The position numbers and the translations under genes were made by a program. Positions 5,662 to 7,415 of a stretch of 7,415 nucleotides of DNA are shown in pieces (position 1 is the first letter of the stretch; the number at the start of each line of letters is the position of its first letter). The notes under the pieces are model-generated. The model had not been told where the DNA came from, did no database searches, and worked only from the letters and a program-made list of their open reading frames with translations. The DNA is taken from positions 28,129-35,543 of the forward strand of contig NZ_KL585389.1 in assembly GCF_000721935.1 (NCBI RefSeq), in the 5' to 3' direction. Source of the stretch: Streptomyces sp. NRRL WC-3549 (GTDB lineage Bacteria; Actinomycetota; Actinomycetes; Streptomycetales; Streptomycetaceae).

Positions 5662-6603
5662 GTGGACCGTGATCATGTGAGCGAGCAACTGCTGGACGGC
5701 CTGACCGTCGACACGAGCAGGCCGGAGCAGCCGATCCTGCTCGACGAGGCGGGCAGGCCGATCAAGACCTGGCGGGAGAACCACCCGTACGACCACAAGG
5801 TCGGGCGCAAGGAGTACGAGCACGTCAAGCGCGTCCTGCAGATAGAACTGCTCAAGCTCCAGCGGTGGACCAAGGAGACCGGAGCCCGGGTCGTCGTGGT
5901 GTGCGAGGGGCGCGACGCGGCGGGCAAGGGCGGCACGATCCAGCGCTTCACCGAACGCCTCAACCCGCGTGGCGCACGCATCGTCGCCCTCGACAAACCG
6001 ACGGACCGCGAGCGCGGCCAGTGGTACTTCCAGCGCTACGTGTCGCACCTGCCCGCGCCGGGCGAGCTCGTCTTCTTCGACCGCTCCTGGTACAACCGGG
6101 CCGGTGTCGAGCGCGTCATGGGCTTCTGCTCGCCCCGGGAGTACGAACTCTTCCTCAAGCAGTGCCCGGTCTTCGAGGAGATGCTGGTCGACGACGGCAT
6201 CGTCCTGGTGAAGTTCTGGTTCTCCGTCTCCCGCGCCGAGCAGCGCACCCGCTTCGCGATCCGCCAGGTCGACCCGGTGCGCCAGTGGAAGCTCTCGCCC
6301 ACGGACGTCGACTCCCTGGACCGCTGGGACGACTACACCACGGCGAAGATCGACATGTTCCGTGCCACCGACACCGAGCACGCGCCGTGGACGGTGGTGA
6401 AGAGCAACGACAAGCGCCGGGCCCGTCTCGAAGCGATGCGCGGCCTGCTGGCCCGCATCGACTACGCCGCGAAGGACCCCGCCGCCGTCGGCAAGCCGGA
6501 CCCGCTCATCGTGGGCCCGGCCGCCGAACCGGGTGAGGAGGACACCGCGCTCTCGCCCACCCGCCTCGCGTCCCATACCGAGGGGCCGGGCGAACACCCG
6601 TAG
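5662..6603 (+). CDS. ppk2: Polyphosphate kinase 2, class I (polyP:nucleoside diphosphate phosphotransferase)
   Basis: Cytoplasmic P-loop kinase of 313 residues that moves phosphate between polyphosphate and nucleotides; class I enzymes mainly use polyP to phosphorylate ADP or GDP. Walker A is EGRDAAGKGGT (82-92), with Asp85 and Lys89. Walker B is LVFFDRSWYNRAGVERVMGF (136-155), with Asp140, Arg141 and Arg146. The lid region has WFSVSRAEQRTRF and then the PVRQWKLSPTD and WDDYTTAK motifs, and APWTVVKSNDKRRARL follows. This is one PPK2 domain of normal size, close to Sinorhizobium-type class I enzymes. The last 30 residues are acidic and disordered. The start is uncertain: GTG at 5662 has only a weak ribosome binding site, and GTG at 5677 (giving MSEQLLDGL) has GGTGGA 10 nt upstream. 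Substrate preference cannot be read from the sequence. Confidence 0.95.
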   Translation: MDRDHVSEQLLDGLTVDTSRPEQPILLDEAGRPIKTWRENHPYDHKVGRKEYEHVKRVLQIELLKLQRWTKETGARVVVVCEGRDAAGKGGTIQRFTERLNPRGARIVALDKPTDRERGQWYFQRYVSHLPAPGELVFFDRSWYNRAGVERVMGFCSPREYELFLKQCPVFEEMLVDDGIVLVKFWFSVSRAEQRTRFAIRQVDPVRQWKLSPTDVDSLDRWDDYTTAKIDMFRATDTEHAPWTVVKSNDKRRARLEAMRGLLARIDYAAKDPAAVGKPDPLIVGPAAEPGEEDTALSPTRLASHTEGPGEHP

Positions 6604-6678
6604 AGCGGGCGCCCCCGTGGGACCGGCGGCGGAAAACCGGTGGTGCGGGGACACGGCTATGCGGCAGTCTTCAGCGGT

Positions 6679-7415
6679 ATGGAACCTGACGTGTGGGACG
6701 AACAGGTGGCACGGGGCTACGACGCGTCGTCCGCGCACATGTACGCACCCGGCGTGCTGCGCCCCACGGTCGATTTCCTGGAACGCCGTGCCGGCCGTGG
6801 CCGGGCCCTCGAGTTCGCGGTGGGTACGGGACGCGTGGCGCTCCCGCTGAGCGCACGGGGTGTGCCCGTCGCCGGGATCGAGAAGTCGCCGCCCATGGCC
6901 CGGGAGCTCGCCGGGAAGGCCGGCGGCGGCGACGTGGCCGTGACCCTGGGCGACATGTCGGCGGTGCGGGCGCCGGGCACGTTCAGCCTGGTCTACCTCG
7001 TCTACAACGGCCTCACCTGCCTGCTCTCCCAGGCGGAGCAGGTCGCCTGCTTCCGTAATGCCGCGAGGCACCTCGAACCGGGCGGCCGCTTCGTGGTGGA
7101 GGTCTTCGTCCCCGAACTGCAGCGTCTGCCGCCGGGCGAGACGGCGCGCCCCTTCCACATCGGCGAGCACCACATCGGCTTCGACACGTACGACCTGGTC
7201 GAACAGCGGCTGGTCTCGCACCACCACACGATCATCGACGGACGGGGCAGCACATTCCGCTCGCCCCACCGCTACGTGTGGCCCTCCGAGCTGGACCTCA
7301 TGGCCCAACTCGCCGGGCTGGAGCGGTCCGAGCGGTGGGCCGACTGGCACGAGGGGCCCTTCACCGCGTCCAGCAGGACGCATGTGTCCGTATGGCGGAA
7401 GCCGCTTCCGGCCTC
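6679..7415 (+). CDS. Class I SAM-dependent methyltransferase, 3' end cut by the window edge
   Basis: Predicted cytoplasmic methyltransferase of unknown substrate; 245 residues are visible without a stop. Motif I is ALEFAVGTGRVALPL (43-57), the glycine-rich SAM loop. Glu68 in VAGIEKS is the acidic ribose-binding residue, and LGDM (90-93) is the adenine-contact region. Then come FSLVYLVYNGLTCL, the post-core element HLEPGGRFVVEVFVPEL, and a C-terminal RYVWPSELDLMAQLAGL segment ending in SSRTHVSVWRKP. That ending is typical of this Streptomyces family, so only a few residues should be missing. The ATG at 6679 begins just before the conserved WDEQVARGYD, but its ribosome binding site is poor. In-frame GTGs at 6640 and 6643 are alternatives. 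The frame is the same as that of the preceding polyphosphate kinase, separated only by its TAG stop. Confidence 0.88.
   Translation, partial: MEPDVWDEQVARGYDASSAHMYAPGVLRPTVDFLERRAGRGRALEFAVGTGRVALPLSARGVPVAGIEKSPPMARELAGKAGGGDVAVTLGDMSAVRAPGTFSLVYLVYNGLTCLLSQAEQVACFRNAARHLEPGGRFVVEVFVPELQRLPPGETARPFHIGEHHIGFDTYDLVEQRLVSHHHTIIDGRGSTFRSPHRYVWPSELDLMAQLAGLERSERWADWHEGPFTASSRTHVSVWRKPLPA

Noticed and set aside
5560..7383. 607-codon minus-strand open frame opposite ppk2 and the methyltransferase
   Set aside because: Both plus-strand genes have complete catalytic motifs. The antisense frame has low-complexity composition and arises from G/C third positions.

Overview
The window looks like chromosome of a high-GC actinomycete, most likely Streptomyces. 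Evidence: very high G+C with strong third-position G/C bias, frequent GTG starts, purine-rich Shine-Dalgarno sites, and protein families typical of Streptomyces (an ArpA/ScbR-like TetR regulator, an orphan HATPase_c_2 protein, and a class I SAM methyltransferase of a common streptomycete type). I see no rRNA, tRNA, CRISPR array, insertion sequence or integrase. Genus is inferred from style, not from a marker gene.

Layout: (1) 1-1548, plus strand: the end of dhaK (5' end outside the window) followed by dhaL, the two catalytic subunits of a dihydroxyacetone kinase. No dhaM is visible. (2) 1655-2335, minus strand: a HAD-family phosphatase, convergent with dhaL, with a weak hairpin between them. 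(3) 2336-2891: a 556-bp gene-poor region between divergent genes, holding an AT-rich island and a 14-bp-arm inverted repeat about 46 bp before the next start. (4) 2892-3554, plus: a TetR regulator of the gamma-butyrolactone-receptor type, ending in a strong hairpin that includes its stop codon. (5) 3451-4494, minus: a DUF72 (YecE-like) protein whose frame runs through that hairpin and 104 bp into tetR. (6) 4630-5076, minus: a small RsbW-like ATP-binding protein, possibly behind a sigma-B-like promoter. (7) 5268-5585, plus: a small conserved-looking protein of unknown function. (8) 5662-6603, plus: a class I polyphosphate kinase 2. (9) 6679-7415, plus: a SAM-dependent methyltransferase cut by the window edge just short of its end.

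How the genes may work together: most of the window reads as ordinary chromosome. The most suggestive grouping is region 1-3554. A kinase that makes dihydroxyacetone phosphate lies beside a HAD phosphatase and a butyrolactone-receptor-like TetR. Dihydroxyacetone phosphate is the glycerol-derived precursor of gamma-butyrolactone and methylenomycin furan signals, and a HAD phosphatase (MmfP) together with an ArpA-like receptor (MmfR) occurs in the methylenomycin furan system. No AfsA-type synthase is seen here, so this is a hypothesis. The polyphosphate kinase and the HATPase protein fit general stress and energy physiology.
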